Shown here in pieces: positions 43,520 through 56,455 of a DNA stretch of 64,000 nucleotides. The notes below the pieces were generated by a model. That model was not told the origin of the DNA. It saw nothing but the letters and a program-made list of their open reading frames with translations, and did not search any database. Both the position numbers and the translations under genes were made by a program. Origin of the DNA: Oscheius onirici (Eukaryota; Nematoda; Chromadorea; Rhabditida; Rhabditidae); contig OW051470.1 in assembly GCA_932521025.1 (NCBI GenBank), forward strand, positions 5,256,501 to 5,320,500. Direction: 5' to 3'. The stretch's first letter is position 1; the number at the start of each line of letters is the position of its first letter.

Positions 43520-46500
43520 TTAACTGGCCACTCCTTGACGATATGTTCCCAATGGAGGTCGAAACGGCTAAAAACGAAAAGTCAGTTCGAAATAATAAAA
43601 CGACGTACTTTTGGCAGGAAGTGCATTTGGAACGGACTGAAAGAGTAGAGAGGTTTCCCCACATTCTTTCTACAATTCTCTCTTCTGACCCCATCTTTCC
43701 TCAGACTGGTTATAACCTCAGATACCTTAACGTTAGAATTGATTAACTTCGAAATTGTGTACCTGGATCGTGCCAAGTCCACAAGTTTCTCTTAGGAGTC
43801 GTCCCTGTTCCAAGGTCACAGCCATTGAAGTTCTGTCTTTCCCTGATTTGCAACCAACTGCCGATTTTCCTCCCAGAAGTTCACACGCAGTCATTGCCCA
43901 TTCGAAAATGTCTAGATTCTTGCGTGAACCCTCAGTTGCAACTGCATTGACCAGCTCCATGACTGCATCTGCAGCATCAGTCTGACAGCTTGTTCTTCCC
44001 ATAAAAGAGACCATCTTCTGCGCAGCTTCTTGATTGATTGACGTCTCGAAGGCGACTCCACCAAAGGACTGAGCAAAGGTTGCTTCGTGGTTCACTCCGA
44101 GATTGAAATAGGCCGTTCGTATACGGAAAGAGTCACACTTTTTCAGTGTCTCCGGCAATGAATCATATTTTTCGTGAGGCAGTGGAAGAGAAATCTAAGA
44201 AAAATCTTATTGGGTATGTTTGAAGCAAATACCTTGACACCGGCCCGTGTACCGGATAGAACAGGAATGCAGTTTCGACAGACTGAACTCGGAGCTCGGA
44301 CAAACTTGAACTCGGCTTTGGTCTCGACCAATCTGAATCATACTCAACCATTCGTAGATTGACTTACTTCCAAGCCTCATAGGCGTCTTCGATCATCCCT
44401 TTTTCGTCAGCATAGGCCGAGAGGAACGAGAAAACGACCAGCAAGAACTCGTTGTCTGAACAATAGTTGATTGGAAGGAACTCGTATCCGTTACCTGGAT
44501 TCGAAGGCCAATTGGGAACTCGGCTCAAAGCGGCAGTTGCAGCTATTGTTACTGCCTGAGAGAAGACAAAATCCGCTCGGGTTTGAATGTGAAAATACTG
44601 ATGGATAAAAGAGTTCTTGGTCAGTGAGGTAACTGTAATATCATAGCGTTTAATCATCTAGAAGTAGTCTACCTAAACCAAATAGTTGTGCCTCCAAGAC
44701 GGAGTTGGTCAATTGCAAAAGCGCGTCCAAACAGGCACTCATGGCTTCTCGTGCACTTTTCTCGTAAACACTTCTCTGAAACTCTTTCTCATCTCAAAGT
44801 GATCAACTGTTCACTTGTTCGTCGTCAAGACTGTCAATGACGGCTATTTTAGTGTTGAGACTGATCAACATCGCATCCAGATTGTCCAGCTGGTTCTGTA
44901 GACTGTCCACAAGCACAATCGATTCAATCTTCTAAGAGACTCTTCTTTCAATTAATCTCTTTGGATTACCTTGCTGGAGTTGTCGCTACAAAAGCGTTTT
45001 TTATGTTCCTCTACCAGCTGATCGATGTGTTTGTCGATGTCTGGTATCCTGATGAATGTGTCTTTCAGTTTTTCGTAGACCTGAGTCGATTAAAGAAAAA
45101 ACCTGTATGTTACCTGTTTGATTCCGGTATTAATTTCGAGACAAACTTTGTCGGGCTTTCCGAAAGAAGACATTTTCCACTCGACATCCATCCTGGAAAA
45201 GTCTAACTGACGAATTTCCAAACAAAACAAACTTTCTACTCAATTCCCCAATAGATCGTTTCTGTTCTTGAAGGACGTTCCTTTTCGCGAAAAAAGGTAC
45301 ACTCATTAACGCATTGTCCACATTCAGAGCGTTTTGAAGTCTTGTCAAACCACCGTTCTGAAATTTTTGGTCGAAAATGTACTTTTATTACTTACTGCAA
45401 AGCCATATGGTCCTGCCGAAGCCGTTCCACAAGTGATTAATTCTTTGCTCGGCTCACCGGAAATTCCAAAAGTTTGTAGATGGAGGTTTGTGGGCACAGC
45501 TCCAAAGGCTACTCTGCGCTTTTCCACAGATTTTCGGAAGGGAGGTCCCTACAATTGGTTTGACTCAAAGAGAACAGAAACGTACTGAATAGGTCGAGAG
45601 AAACTCCTGACATTGTTCGTAAATCTCGGCCGTTTCTCGGAGCTCTCTGAGCGTTTCATGTAGGAGATTATGAGAGGAAGAGGGCCAACTGTGTTGTTTA
45701 TGTTCCAACAGACAGCAGAATCTAAACTAGAAATTGGATACTGAAGGAAGGGAACTGACTCATTATTCCATTTCTTATACAATTTGATCAGTTCCATAGG
45801 TAACAAGAGAGACAGTTTTGATTCCCACATTGTTTCCTCGAAAGTGATCCTCCTCGCTGGTAGTCCATTCGGCTAAAGCTTTTATTGACTCTGTTCTGAA
45901 TTGAACCGACCTGAGAAATGGCAAAAAGATGAGTAGCAGTTGTCGGATTCGCCAAGAAAAAATTGTGAAGATTCGAAGAGTCGGATGACTCGGTGCTGCC
46001 TTCAGTCGGTGTCCCCATCGTGAAAAACTTGTACGCGACTTCGTCGAGTTGAGCGTGAGAAATTGCGTGTGAACAAGTAGCCAGCTTAATCTTTCCTTAT
46101 CAAAAGAAAGGGCGAAGTGAGGAATTGAATTAACATGAGATTAAGACTTCTAAACATTGTCGAAGAGACCAAAACAACGTAAAATCGATGGAAGCGCAAT
46201 CATGAGTAAAACGGCTGATAAGAGATAAGCTCCCGTGGGCGTGGGTGGTCAGTTTTTTAAATATATTAATAATAATTGTGACAAGACAACCTACCTTGAC
46301 CATCCACTGTTCCATCAACTTTTCGTCGTCAAATTTTATACTAAAGTTGTCCTCTTCGCACGCGAACTGGAGCAAAACAGACGGCTCATTCTGGATATGT
46401 TTGCGATTATTTCTCCTTTATTAATATCACCTGATCTCGTTTGAAGGTGACTCTTTCTATGACGAATATCAACGGAACATGTGCTTCTTCCAAAGCTGTG

Positions 46501-46669
46501 ACACTCAGCACATTTCCACGAAGAACAATCTAACCATCAAAAAGTTAACATTTGGCCGTACCTTTGCTCGAAACGTCCTGTCTTTGACGGACACTGTGAC
46601 TTCTTCTCCATCTCCTGTCTCACTCGCTCCAATGAATTTGTTTATGTCACTCGCATTGTCTTCTTCCAT
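43520..46669 (-). CDS. Inositol polyphosphate 4-phosphatase (INPP4 type)
   Basis: Hydrolyses the 4-phosphate of PI(3,4)P2 downstream of PI3-kinase. ATG at 46669 abuts GGCTTTCAG. The N-terminal exons (MEEDNASDINKFIGASETGD; LLQFACEEDNFSIKFDDEKL then MEQWMVK) look like a PH or C2 membrane-binding domain. Middle exons include YEFLPINYCSDNEFLLVVFS. The catalytic exon has VGCKSGKDRTSMAVTLEQGR, the INPP4 CX5R loop (usually CKSAKDRT). The C-terminus, RKDGVRRENCRKNVGKPLYS then KPFRPPLGTYRQGVAS, matches the family end (RRENTMKNVG...YRPPEGTYGK). Stop at 43520. The catalytic Cys and Arg are present. It shares a 188-bp spacer with the divergent cnk-1 gene. Confidence 0.85.
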
Positions 46670-46857
46670 CTGAAAGCCTGTTTTTTGTTGGAGGACGAGA
46701 AAGTGAAAGAGTGTTTTGTCCTCTCATACGTAGCTTTCCGTCACGTGTCAATTGCGTAATCAGTCCCGTCACCGTAATCTGAAAATGGTTTCCAAGACAA
46801 CCTCCTCATTTCAATTATCATAGTCATGCCTGCTTTCCAGCTTTAAAGAATGTGAGG

Positions 46858-49800
46858 ATGCTGAACGACAAGTTGACAGCTAGGGAGAGCCGAGTTCCGG
46901 AGATCGACGACGAATACTTCTTACTGAAACAGATTGAGAACTGGAACGGAAGACACATTGCAAAATGGATTGCAGGTTCTTTTTTGATCGGCCCTTATTT
47001 CAATTTCTGTGAGTTGCAGGTCTTGGAGACTCAATGAATCCGTTTCTTGCGCACATTCGGGACAATATCAAGACTTATCGACATTTGTCTCTGACCGATT
47101 CCGATCGACTGATCGAAATAGGAATTTCTGGACTGGGTGCCCGCAAAATGATTCTTCAGGCTATTCAACTCCTCGAATACTTTGTATGTTTTATCGTCTT
47201 CGAACCGAAGTTTTTAGTGTTACGAAGCCCCGAATGAGAATCTACAGACATTAGCACATAAGACGACGTTAGCATGTAGTGCGGCCGCTAGAGTTTTTCT
47301 AGACGCTCAGAGACTGAGACAGAATAAAGAAAAGGTGAGAAAAAGTGTTTGGGAATAGTCTCAATATGTTCAGCCTATTCAAAAAGCCGAACTGGTCGGC
47401 ATCCTCAACAGTCTCACCACAGCGATCTCAAATCTTACGGAAAATTCAAAACGGTTACTTTTCTGGCTGGACAGGTGAGTCTCTTTTCTGATGCATCACT
47501 TTCATCATTCAGAAGCCCCTTCGACGAAAACAGCCACTATATCAACCTTCGTGATCAGATTTCGGAAAGTATCTGGAGTATAGTCCGAAGCATCAATGTC
47601 CAGCCCAGAACACTTTTCGAACTTGCTGGAGAAATTGTCAAGGTAGATAGTTCCGACTCGCAAAAATATATGTTCCTCAGAAAATGGAAAATCTAAAGAC
47701 GGTCTGTGATAACATTATCTACAAAAGTGATGATCCGTCAGTGCTCTATACAACCAACTACGAATGCGCAGTTCTTCAACGATCTTCTGGCTCCGGAGAC
47801 TGGGTTTGATCTATTATTGGTTGTAGAAAAAAAAAGTTTAAGGGAATCAATGTTCAATCGTCGTATCTCGGAGTACATGTCATCAGTGAAATCAAGGAGC
47901 ATTCTCCGGCTGATAGATGCGGCAAAATTGACGCTGGCGACGAGATTCTCATGATCAATGGAAAAACGGTGAGATAAGGGAGTATTCAAAACTATATGTC
48001 CATCCTCTTTTAATACATACACAGTATCTGTTTCAACAGCATGAACGACACAATAAAAGTCTTTCCCCATCCTATTGTTGACGGAAATGCCACGTATTCC
48101 GTCGACACTTTGTTCCCACAAAAAGAATCGATTTCAGGTAATTGGCTGGGACCTGAAGAGAGTCGCCCAGAGACTTGGCCAGAAGAACGATGACAAACTA
48201 CGTTTGATCGTGAACAAACGCCCGAGAGACACGGTTCCTTTGTTGATCAAAAACGCTCCGAAGGCTCTTAGTAGACCATTGGCAACAATGGCTCCTGGCA
48301 GTCAAACCGGATATTCTTCAGCAGTTGGATGGGGTTTTGTGGTTGTTTTTCATTCGTTTTTAAGAACAAAAATTGATTGAAGCATGACAACATGGTGTAT
48401 CCGTTGAATCGAAGGAGGTCGTCGACATTCATCGGGAAGCTTCGAGACTCGCCTCAAACACAATCGTGAGTTTTTTTAAATCTCATAGAATATGACTGTT
48501 TACACAGATTGGAACATACTAGGATTTCGCGAAGGGCTTCGATCAGTTGTGGGCGGGAACGAAAGGAAGCCGAGTTCGATGTCGATAGACCACAGTACTT
48601 ACAGTGGAATCTGACCGATATTCTAGGGCTAGTATTACTTTTTTTTGAAAGATAACAACGTTATTTAGACCAAGTTTCGAGACTCGTGTGGTCCGTCGCG
48701 CCAGAACCATGCGTCATCAGCCGGACGGCTATGTCAGGTCCTTTATTGACAACAAACTCGTACAGGAAGTGGAGGAGGAAATTGCCGTCGAACAGCTCCC
48801 TTGCAACGTCAAATGTATTGTTATTTTTTAATCGTAATGGCTTTTATTTAAAGGTCCAACCGAGTTTGCAAAGATTACGATAGTCGACGAGATCGAAATG
48901 GCCCAACACGGGTTGTCTGAACCCAAAATGTACGACCCAGAATGGAACGCTCCCCCGAACGACATTATCACCCAGCGGTTCATCGTTCCCATTCGAGAAC
49001 TCAATGTCTCTACTCCCGGACTTGATTCGCCTAAGTGAGTTTATTTCTTCTCCTTGATCACAAAAAGAAGATCTTCGGCTTGAACATTCTCGCCGACTTT
49101 GTTCAAAACCTCTTTGATTATTCCAGACTTTGGAGATTCGATGGCCTAAACTTAAAGGTCTTTCCAAAAATAACAGAAATTACCATGAGCATTTTCATAG
49201 CCGAGAGAACACACAATGGCTGTTTGGCTTTGACTTCTTGTCCCTTTTTCACTTTCATTTCTACTATGGTTCCAACCTAAAAAGAAGTAGATCCCCAAAA
49301 ATCCTGGCAAACCATGGGTGCTCCAACGTGATTGGGATCTTCAGCTTTTCTTCGGATTTGTTCCTTAGTTCCTGCCTTTTTGTCCTTGACGACAATGGTT
49401 CGTTGACTTCCGTTAACTTCGAATCGAACTTCTCTTTCCGATTGAGGACTGAGCTCTCCGACTCCGAGACTCTTGATCGAAATGCTCTTTCCTCTGTCCA
49501 ATTCGACCTGCAACTTTTTCCATCATTAATTTCAAAGATTCCTACTTCAATCTCCTCGAACTTCTCAGGTCCACAGAAATAGACGTCGGTCGGTAGTTTA
49601 TCAACAGGACCATACTTCTCTCTGAATCTGACGAATCCTTCGAATTCAGTCGGGAAAAGAATATTGCTGATGCGTTCCCTCTCGTCAAAGTTTCTTTCGA
49701 ACTTTTGCTCCATTTCCTTGTCAATTTGATCGAATTCCATAGGAGAAAGCAAAGAGCCAGGTCTCTCTGTTACAGGCTTCTTTCCTCTCAAAACTTTCTC

Positions 49801-52800
49801 TTGCAACTCCTTTGGAAAACCTCCATGGGGCTGTCCCAACTTTCCTTCGAAAAACTCGACAACACTTTTCGGAAAGGCAATTTCGTCGGCCTTTTGCAAG
49901 AGTTCTTTGGCTGTTCTGATTCCCTTTTGAGTCATAACCTGGGACAAATCTCCGACCACTTTTGAAGAGGGAGTCACCTGAAATCGTTTTGTGTTTGATG
50001 TACGAGACTCATACCTTGATGACGTCTCCCAGAGCCAAATTTGCCTGTCGATAGTTCTCACAGACCTGGGGAAACTTGCTGCCAAGATTGAGAGCAACGG
50101 ACTGGAACTGCAAATTGGTGTATTGCCCTCCGGGAATCTCGTGAGCAAAGACATCCGAGTTTCCACTTCTCATAGCCTGAGTACATTCGAAAGGAGCATA
50201 GGCTCTTCTCGTCTGTTCCCAGTAACTGTTGTATTTGGACAAGGCTTTTTGTTCGATGCCAGTATCCTTCTCCGACCCTTTCAAGGCATTGACAACTGCT
50301 CCCATACTACCCTGACTGGTCATTCCGCTCATCGAATCAATCGCACAGTCTACGATATCTGCTCCTGAACATGTTCGTTTTGTAGCTCTGAAGAATGAAA
50401 ACCTGCTTCCGCTGCAGCTAGACAAGTAGAGACTCCAACTCCAGATGTGTCATGCGTGTGAAGATGAATTGGAAGAGCAGAATATTTCTTGCGAAGCTCA
50501 CTTATGAGAAGTTTCGCGGCAGCTGGTTTGAGGACTCCTGCCATGTCTTTGATCGCTGAAGACTTTTTATAACTTTACATGTCTCTTTGGCACCCAAAAT
50601 ATGTATATCCATCTTTACAAGTTCTTCCGCTAGCTTCAGGTAGTAGTCAAGAGTATATTTTGTTCTGTTTTTGTCACTGATGTCTCCAGAATAGGAAATT
50701 GCCGCTTCGACCACTCCTCCATGTTTGTGAATCGCCTCGATACCGACTTGCAGGTTGGGTAGATAGTTAAGACAATCGAACACTCTAAAGATATCCATGC
50801 CTGCCTGTACAGACAACCTTGTAAATCTGAACTGTTTGCCAATAAAAACTGTAACTCTTCCCTCACTCATCAACCACATTGTCTGGATAATTTTGATATC
50901 CGACAGCGTTTGCTCCTCTGACCAAAACTTGGAACAGAATGTTTGGAATGGCCTCTCTCAATCGAAATAGTCTGTCCCAGGGACATTCGCGGAGGAACTG
51001 GAGACAGACGTCGTATGTGGCTCCTTAACAGTGATTTTTATCGAAGATACTGAATATTCAACACCTCCCCACATTTCTAAAGAGAAAATTTGTGGCAGGG
51101 TCGCGGCGACTTGTGGAGCGATTCTCATCAGGTCGAATGTTCGAACTCGAGTAGCCAAGAGAGATTGATGAGCATCGCGGAATGTAGTGTCAGTAATCAA
51201 GAGAGGTTTGTGTTCTCGAATAACCTTCGCTAGACCGTCTGGTCCTTTTTCTTTGAGAACATCTCTCCATCCATTTGGAGGTGTCACATCCTTTGTCTTG
51301 AGTACTGGTGCCAACATTCGAGAGGAAGTCATATCCGTTGACAGTTTAGTCATGGGTCCGTTCACCTGACTTTCGATCATTTGAATTGCAGAAATCTTAC
51401 CATAACCTCAGCCAAGTAGTTGAGTAATTGATCGGTCGGATCTTTTTCCACTTTGAATTTGAACAGTTGTGGATTGGAATCGATAAAAGAGGTATCCACA
51501 AATCCTTTGACAAAATCAGAGTGTTGAAGAACATTGAGCAAGAAAGGGACGTTCACTTTGACTCCTCTTATCTCCGATTCAGTTAAAGCTCGAGTCATCT
51601 TCTTGACTGCTTCTTCGTGTGTTCTTCCTTTGGCAATCACCTAAAAAGTGTTCTTCCTCCCGTATAAGTTTTCTTTCCTTGGTCAGTAACGAATCGTAGA
51701 AGGGAGTTATCACAGCTCCCGGATAGGCCGTTCCGTCAAGTCTAATTCCGGGACCATCTCCCATTTTGTAGGACTCTATCTTGCCTGAATCGGGCTGAAA
51801 CTGTTTGACTGGATCCTCAGTAGTCAGTCGACACTGAACAGCTGCTCCTCGAACCTTTATCTTGTCCTGACTGATTCCAATGTCTGACAGAGATCTCCCT
51901 TCAGCCACCCGGATCTGACTCTGGACAAGGTCGATTCTACAACTTTGATAATAGGAAAAGAGCAAGACCTGCCCAGTGATTTCCTCAGTTACAGTATGCT
52001 CCACCTGCAGTCTAGCGTTGACCTCCATAAAATAGTGTTTCCCATCTTGGTCCAAAAGAAACTCCACAGTTCCTAAATTTATCTATTCAGTGCAAAAAAA
52101 CATATAAGTACCAGCATTTTGGTATCTAACGTGAGTCGCTAGCTTTAAAGCATCGGATAGAATAGCCTCGCGTACTTTTGGATCCAAATGAGGAGCGGGG
52201 GCAAGTTCGACCACTAAAAACAATAAACCAAGCTATTCCTTTTCATACCCTTCTGGTGACGCCTTTGCACTGAACAGTCCCTTTCGAACAAATGAACGAC
52301 ATTCCCGTAATTGTCACCGATGAGCTGTACTTCGATATGTCTCGGCTTTCCGATGTACTTTTCAACGAACATTGTGGCATCTCCACAGCTAGCCAGAGCT
52401 TCTTTTGACGCTTGGTGGAAGGCTTCCTCGACATTACTCACATCGTCCACTTTCCTCATTCCACGACCTCCACCTCCAAAGGCAGCCTTGATGATGATCG
52501 GAGTGCCGTGTTCCTTGACAAAAGACACGGCTTCATCAGCTGATGCCAGAGTTGTTCCAGGAATAACAGGCACTCCCGCTTCTATAGCACTCTTCCTCGC
52601 GGATACCTTGTCCCCCATTCGCGCCATTTTTTTCGAATCCGGACCAATGAACCGTATTCCGGCTTCCGTCACTGCTTTAGCAAAATCGGCTCTTTCCGAA
52701 AGGAAACCATATCCAGGATGGATAGCATCCGCCCGGTACTTGTGCGCGAGCTCGACAACAAACGGAATAGACATATAGGCTCCAATGGGATCGTCCTTGG

Positions 52801-54143
52801 ATCCTATCTCGTAGGCTTCGTCTGTTTTTGAACGATGTAGACTGTAACGATCAGCATTTGAGAAGATGCCGATTGAGGCGATGTCCAATTCTCGACAAGC
52901 ACGACTGATACGAATGGCAATCTCTCCTCGGTTCGCTATTAGAATCTGAAATCACGTCATTTTCCATACTCTAGAACTATCAAACTTGCATTTTTTGATT
53001 TACCAAAAGTTCAAGGTGAACTAGCCATAACCGGTTAGTCTCTAGACTTACCCGCTTTATCGGCTTTACATTTCTGGACGCAAAAGTTCTGTAGAATGAG
53101 CTGGGAGCGGTTATTCTCTTGACTTGACAGATTCTCAGCATTTCTGCAATATGTTGAGAGTCAAAAAATATACTTACCTTCGTTCTTGGTGTAAAATTGC
53201 CATACTGACAAAACCTGTCAACATTGGACAAACAGAAAAGGGTCTTGTCCACGTGATGTTTTGACTCTTGCGTGTACACAACTCTGCAGTCAGTTAGACA
53301 AAGACTCGAAGCGAAAGCAAAATATTGGTAAACAAGAGGTTTGTTTCAGACGTTTGAGCAATTTCGACCACGACATGGGAGTGTTACCCAGTCCATCCAG
53401 TAGTTCGATGAACAGCGTCAGTTCTCCCGCCCCGATGAAACTGATGTCTCTGAGTACCTTGGATTGGCCAAGCAGTGGATCTCATTCGGATGTGCCTCTG
53501 ACCCCATTGACTCCAATGACGATGATGTCGAATGAGAAGACCTTCGAAGGATGGGCAAGACGGCGAAAAACAGGACAAGAACTCTCCGAGGCTACAAACA
53601 AATGGCCGAAATGTTGGATGGTTTTGCGAGGGCCATATCTGAGCTGTTATACAAATCAATATGTAATTTCTCATCAATTCAAAGACTAATATTTCAGAGC
53701 CAACATCCCGACTTCACGATCAATGTAACCAAATGTACCGTGTCGGATTTGGTCGACATCAAAACGTCGAAAAAATTGTGAGTTTAAGACCGTAAAACAT
53801 GAATTTTTTAGTGTGTTCCGTCTTCAACGTCCATCTGTCGACTACTACTTCTCGTGTTTCAACAATCCTGATCAAAAGGCGTGGATTCAGAAGATTTTGA
53901 TGGCAACGGAGGTTTTCCAAAACCAGTCTCGTGTCATGTCTAAATGTAGGAGATCAAAACAATAGAAACTGTTTTTCAGCGGTTTCCTATTTCAAGGAAG
54001 GCGAAGCAGACAGTCACTTTCAACACTACAACACCTTGACAGGACTTCCATCTTTGATGACACACAGTACCGCCAATAGTGTAAGTGGTAGAGAATTGGG
54101 TACTTTAGTGATACAGGCAGGATTGTTGATTCTGGGTTGTTGA
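46858..54143 (+). CDS. cnk-1: Connector enhancer of KSR (CNK) scaffold
   Basis: Ras/Raf pathway scaffold with domains in the family order. [20 protein letters not shown] ... [44 protein letters not shown] ... [41 protein letters not shown] ... [21 protein letters not shown] linker follows, then [16 protein letters not shown] ... [18 protein letters not shown] ... [20 protein letters not shown]. The exon ending DSPK at 49034 is joined in phase to [13 protein letters not shown] at 53350, across a 4,315-nt intron that contains the entire pyruvate carboxylase gene on the opposite strand. The start at 46858 follows CTTTCCAG by 17 nt. The C-terminus is uncertain; the stop used here (54143) falls within a GC-rich inverted repeat. 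Confidence 0.85.
49041..53141 (-). CDS. pyc-1: Pyruvate carboxylase, nested in a cnk-1 intron
   Basis: Biotin enzyme of the mitochondrial matrix making oxaloacetate from pyruvate. ATG at 53141 after TATTGCAG, transit peptide [20 protein letters not shown]. Biotin carboxylase domain: [77 protein letters not shown]. Carboxyltransferase domain: [54 protein letters not shown]. The biotin carrier site AMKM is near 49195-49180, followed by [20 protein letters not shown]. Stop at 49041, only 6 nt inside the cnk-1 donor, so its 3' UTR must run antisense through a cnk-1 exon. About 12 short introns. All main motifs are intact. Confidence 0.95.
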
Positions 54144-54239
54144 GCTGCGCTGCGGTCTGGCTTCTGGTGAATGTCATTCTTGGCTGGGCTGCGCAGCGCA
54201 GCACAGGCCACACCGCAGCGCAGCGCAGGTTTTCAACAA
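54137..54239. repeat. Short GC-rich inverted repeat at the cnk-1 3' end
   Basis: TTGTTGAGCTGCGCTGCGGT on the left and its near complement (CCGCAGCGCAGCG...TCAACAA) on the right, 103 bp in all, with a GCTGCGCAGCGCAGC core. MITE-like. The in-frame TGA that ends the unspliced cnk-1 frame is part of its left end. From 54240 to 54812 I see no gene. Confidence 0.45.
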
Positions 54240-54812
54240 GCCTGGATACAAGGTACTTTTGAAAAAAAAATTCTTTGGTACAAGGTAGAGAATCCGTATC
54301 CGTGTCGGCTAAATCAATTATGTGCCACTATTTCAAACATATTCCAAAAACATTTCTAATTATTACAAACTAATAATTGTAAAGCATTTAGTAGTTGAAG
54401 CGAAATGGCTTCTGTCGTCGTCCTTGTATCATTAAAGCACTGAGAATTGTTCCAAATATTACCTTTCTAGCCGGACGCGATCAATTCTCCCGGAAGTCAC
54501 AACTCACTTCCCCGAACGGGATTCCTCTCTTCTATGACAAGTCGGACTAACTCTTCACAAGCATCAATCCGTCCCAAGAAACAATAATCTTCTCCCATTT
54601 CCTCCCAACCTTTCAGTTCCAGTCCTTTTTGTGATCGTTGTACGTATACCTAACTTATCTGGACATCTAGTCAACCAGCTTTACACCAGAATGTTTTAAA
54701 TCTGTCATGGCAATATTGAATAAACACGAATCTCACTTCTGGTTCTTTTTGAAAGGGCGCTCCCGTGCTACCTTTTCTGTCGAGAAAACATCATTTTCTA
54801 TAATTAAGGTAA

Positions 54813-56322
54813 ATGCGGGTGCTTCTAGTCATTTTCCCATTGATCACAACAGCTTTAACCGACAAGGAAACGGTCTCTAAAGTCAATTCTGACAAATTTT
54901 CTGTAGCTAAAGACAAGCGTTATCTGATTTACGATGTGAATCATGGAGAAGGATTCAATTTGAGAAGGGACGTGTATATGAGGATATCCAATGCGGTCCG
55001 ATTGTTGAGAGAAGCAGGTAGGATACTCTTCTACCCACGATGATTATTTTAGGTGAAAATTTCCATCTTGTTCTTCCTCCTTGGGGAGGTTTGTACCATT
55101 GGGATCGTCAGGACGTCCGACAGCCTTGGGGAAAGTTCTTCGATCTCAAATCTCTCACGGAGTTTGTCCCTGTTATGGAATTTGACGAGTTTCTGGAAGG
55201 TATTTCGTTCAGAATTAATAACAGTTTGCATAAAAAGAGACATCCAACAAGCCGATCGACCAAGTAATCTATCTTGAACACTTCAAAGAGGGCTGGGGAA
55301 ATGGTCACTACGAGCACAAGTGGGATAAAAGAGAATGTAACGAGGGAACAAGAACTGGCTACAAAATGGGCGGAACACTATGGTAACAATCTCTTATTCG
55401 GATGTTTACTGTTCATCAGGAAGGGCTGGTTCTTCTCGTACCCTGACGTCCGTGCTAAGGATTTTCAGTGCATCAGCTTCCAAGGAGATTCTTTCACTTT
55501 TACGTCTCTGCTTTTGAAGGAGTATTCCGACAAGTAAGCTGGTGTATTTGGAGCTAACAAGATACGATTTTAGAGAGTCTATTTTTGTGGATCGAGGAGA
55601 GACAGTTCTTCACGCCGACTACGGCTCACAATACTATTGGGCAGCGAGAAGGAGTATGCGATACGCCCCACATTTGTTGGATATTGGAAGGACATTCCGG
55701 TATGAACTGTCTCTTTCAATAACTACTTTGTTAGATTTGACAATTTCGACTCGACAGATGAAAAGGATAAAGCAGTGCTTCCCTCTTCTTGGACAATAGA
55801 GAATCCTGGCCGACAAGCCGTTGGAGGTGACTACATCTGTGCTCATTGGAGACGACGAGACTTTGTCCGAGCCCATGGCAAAGAACTGCCGTCAATCAAA
55901 GGAACCGCCAAAATTGTGAGTTTTCTTTGTTTAGCTAGAAGAAAAACTTTAGCTGAATCGTCTGGCAAAGACGAACAAGGTTTCGAAGATCTTTCTGGCC
56001 ACTGATACCAATCAGGAAGAATTGAGAGATCTCGAAAAGTATACAAAGTTCTCTATTGTAAGATTCACGGATAAGACTCTGACTGACGGAGAAATTGCCA
56101 TTGTTGATCAGGTAGCATGACACGATTTCAAAGAGCATCAACTTTCAGATTATCTGTTCTCGAGCTCGATACTTTATCGGAAGTCATCATTCGACCTTCT
56201 CCTTCCGAATTCAAGAAGATCGCGAAATCATGGGTTTTCAACCGGAAACGACGTTCAATCGAATGTGTCCCGATAATCAGGAGGACTGCGAACAACCAGC
56301 CAAATGGAAAATAGTCTACTAA
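54813..56322 (+). CDS. pad-2: GDP-fucose protein O-fucosyltransferase 2
   Basis: ER enzyme that adds fucose to Ser/Thr in folded thrombospondin type 1 repeats. Signal peptide [16 protein letters not shown], then [20 protein letters not shown] (human [20 protein letters not shown]), [20 protein letters not shown], an exon with EHYGNNL-type residues, [37 protein letters not shown] (the HLRRKDF-like catalytic block), and the last exon [20 protein letters not shown] then [20 protein letters not shown] ending KWKIVY. Several introns of about 35-50 nt. Symbol by homology to C. elegans pad-2 (POFUT2). A TSP1-like protein is encoded at 17.1-19.6 kb. Confidence 0.92.
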
Positions 56323-56455
56323 TCTTATCTATGTCTTTTTTTGGGGTCACCAATGGGTCTCACTGATCTGCTTTCACGTCATAATATGCCAATTCATAAA
56401 AACTTTATTTAAGGCTGAATGAGATCAAGTTATAGCACCAAACAGGTTGTAAAGC

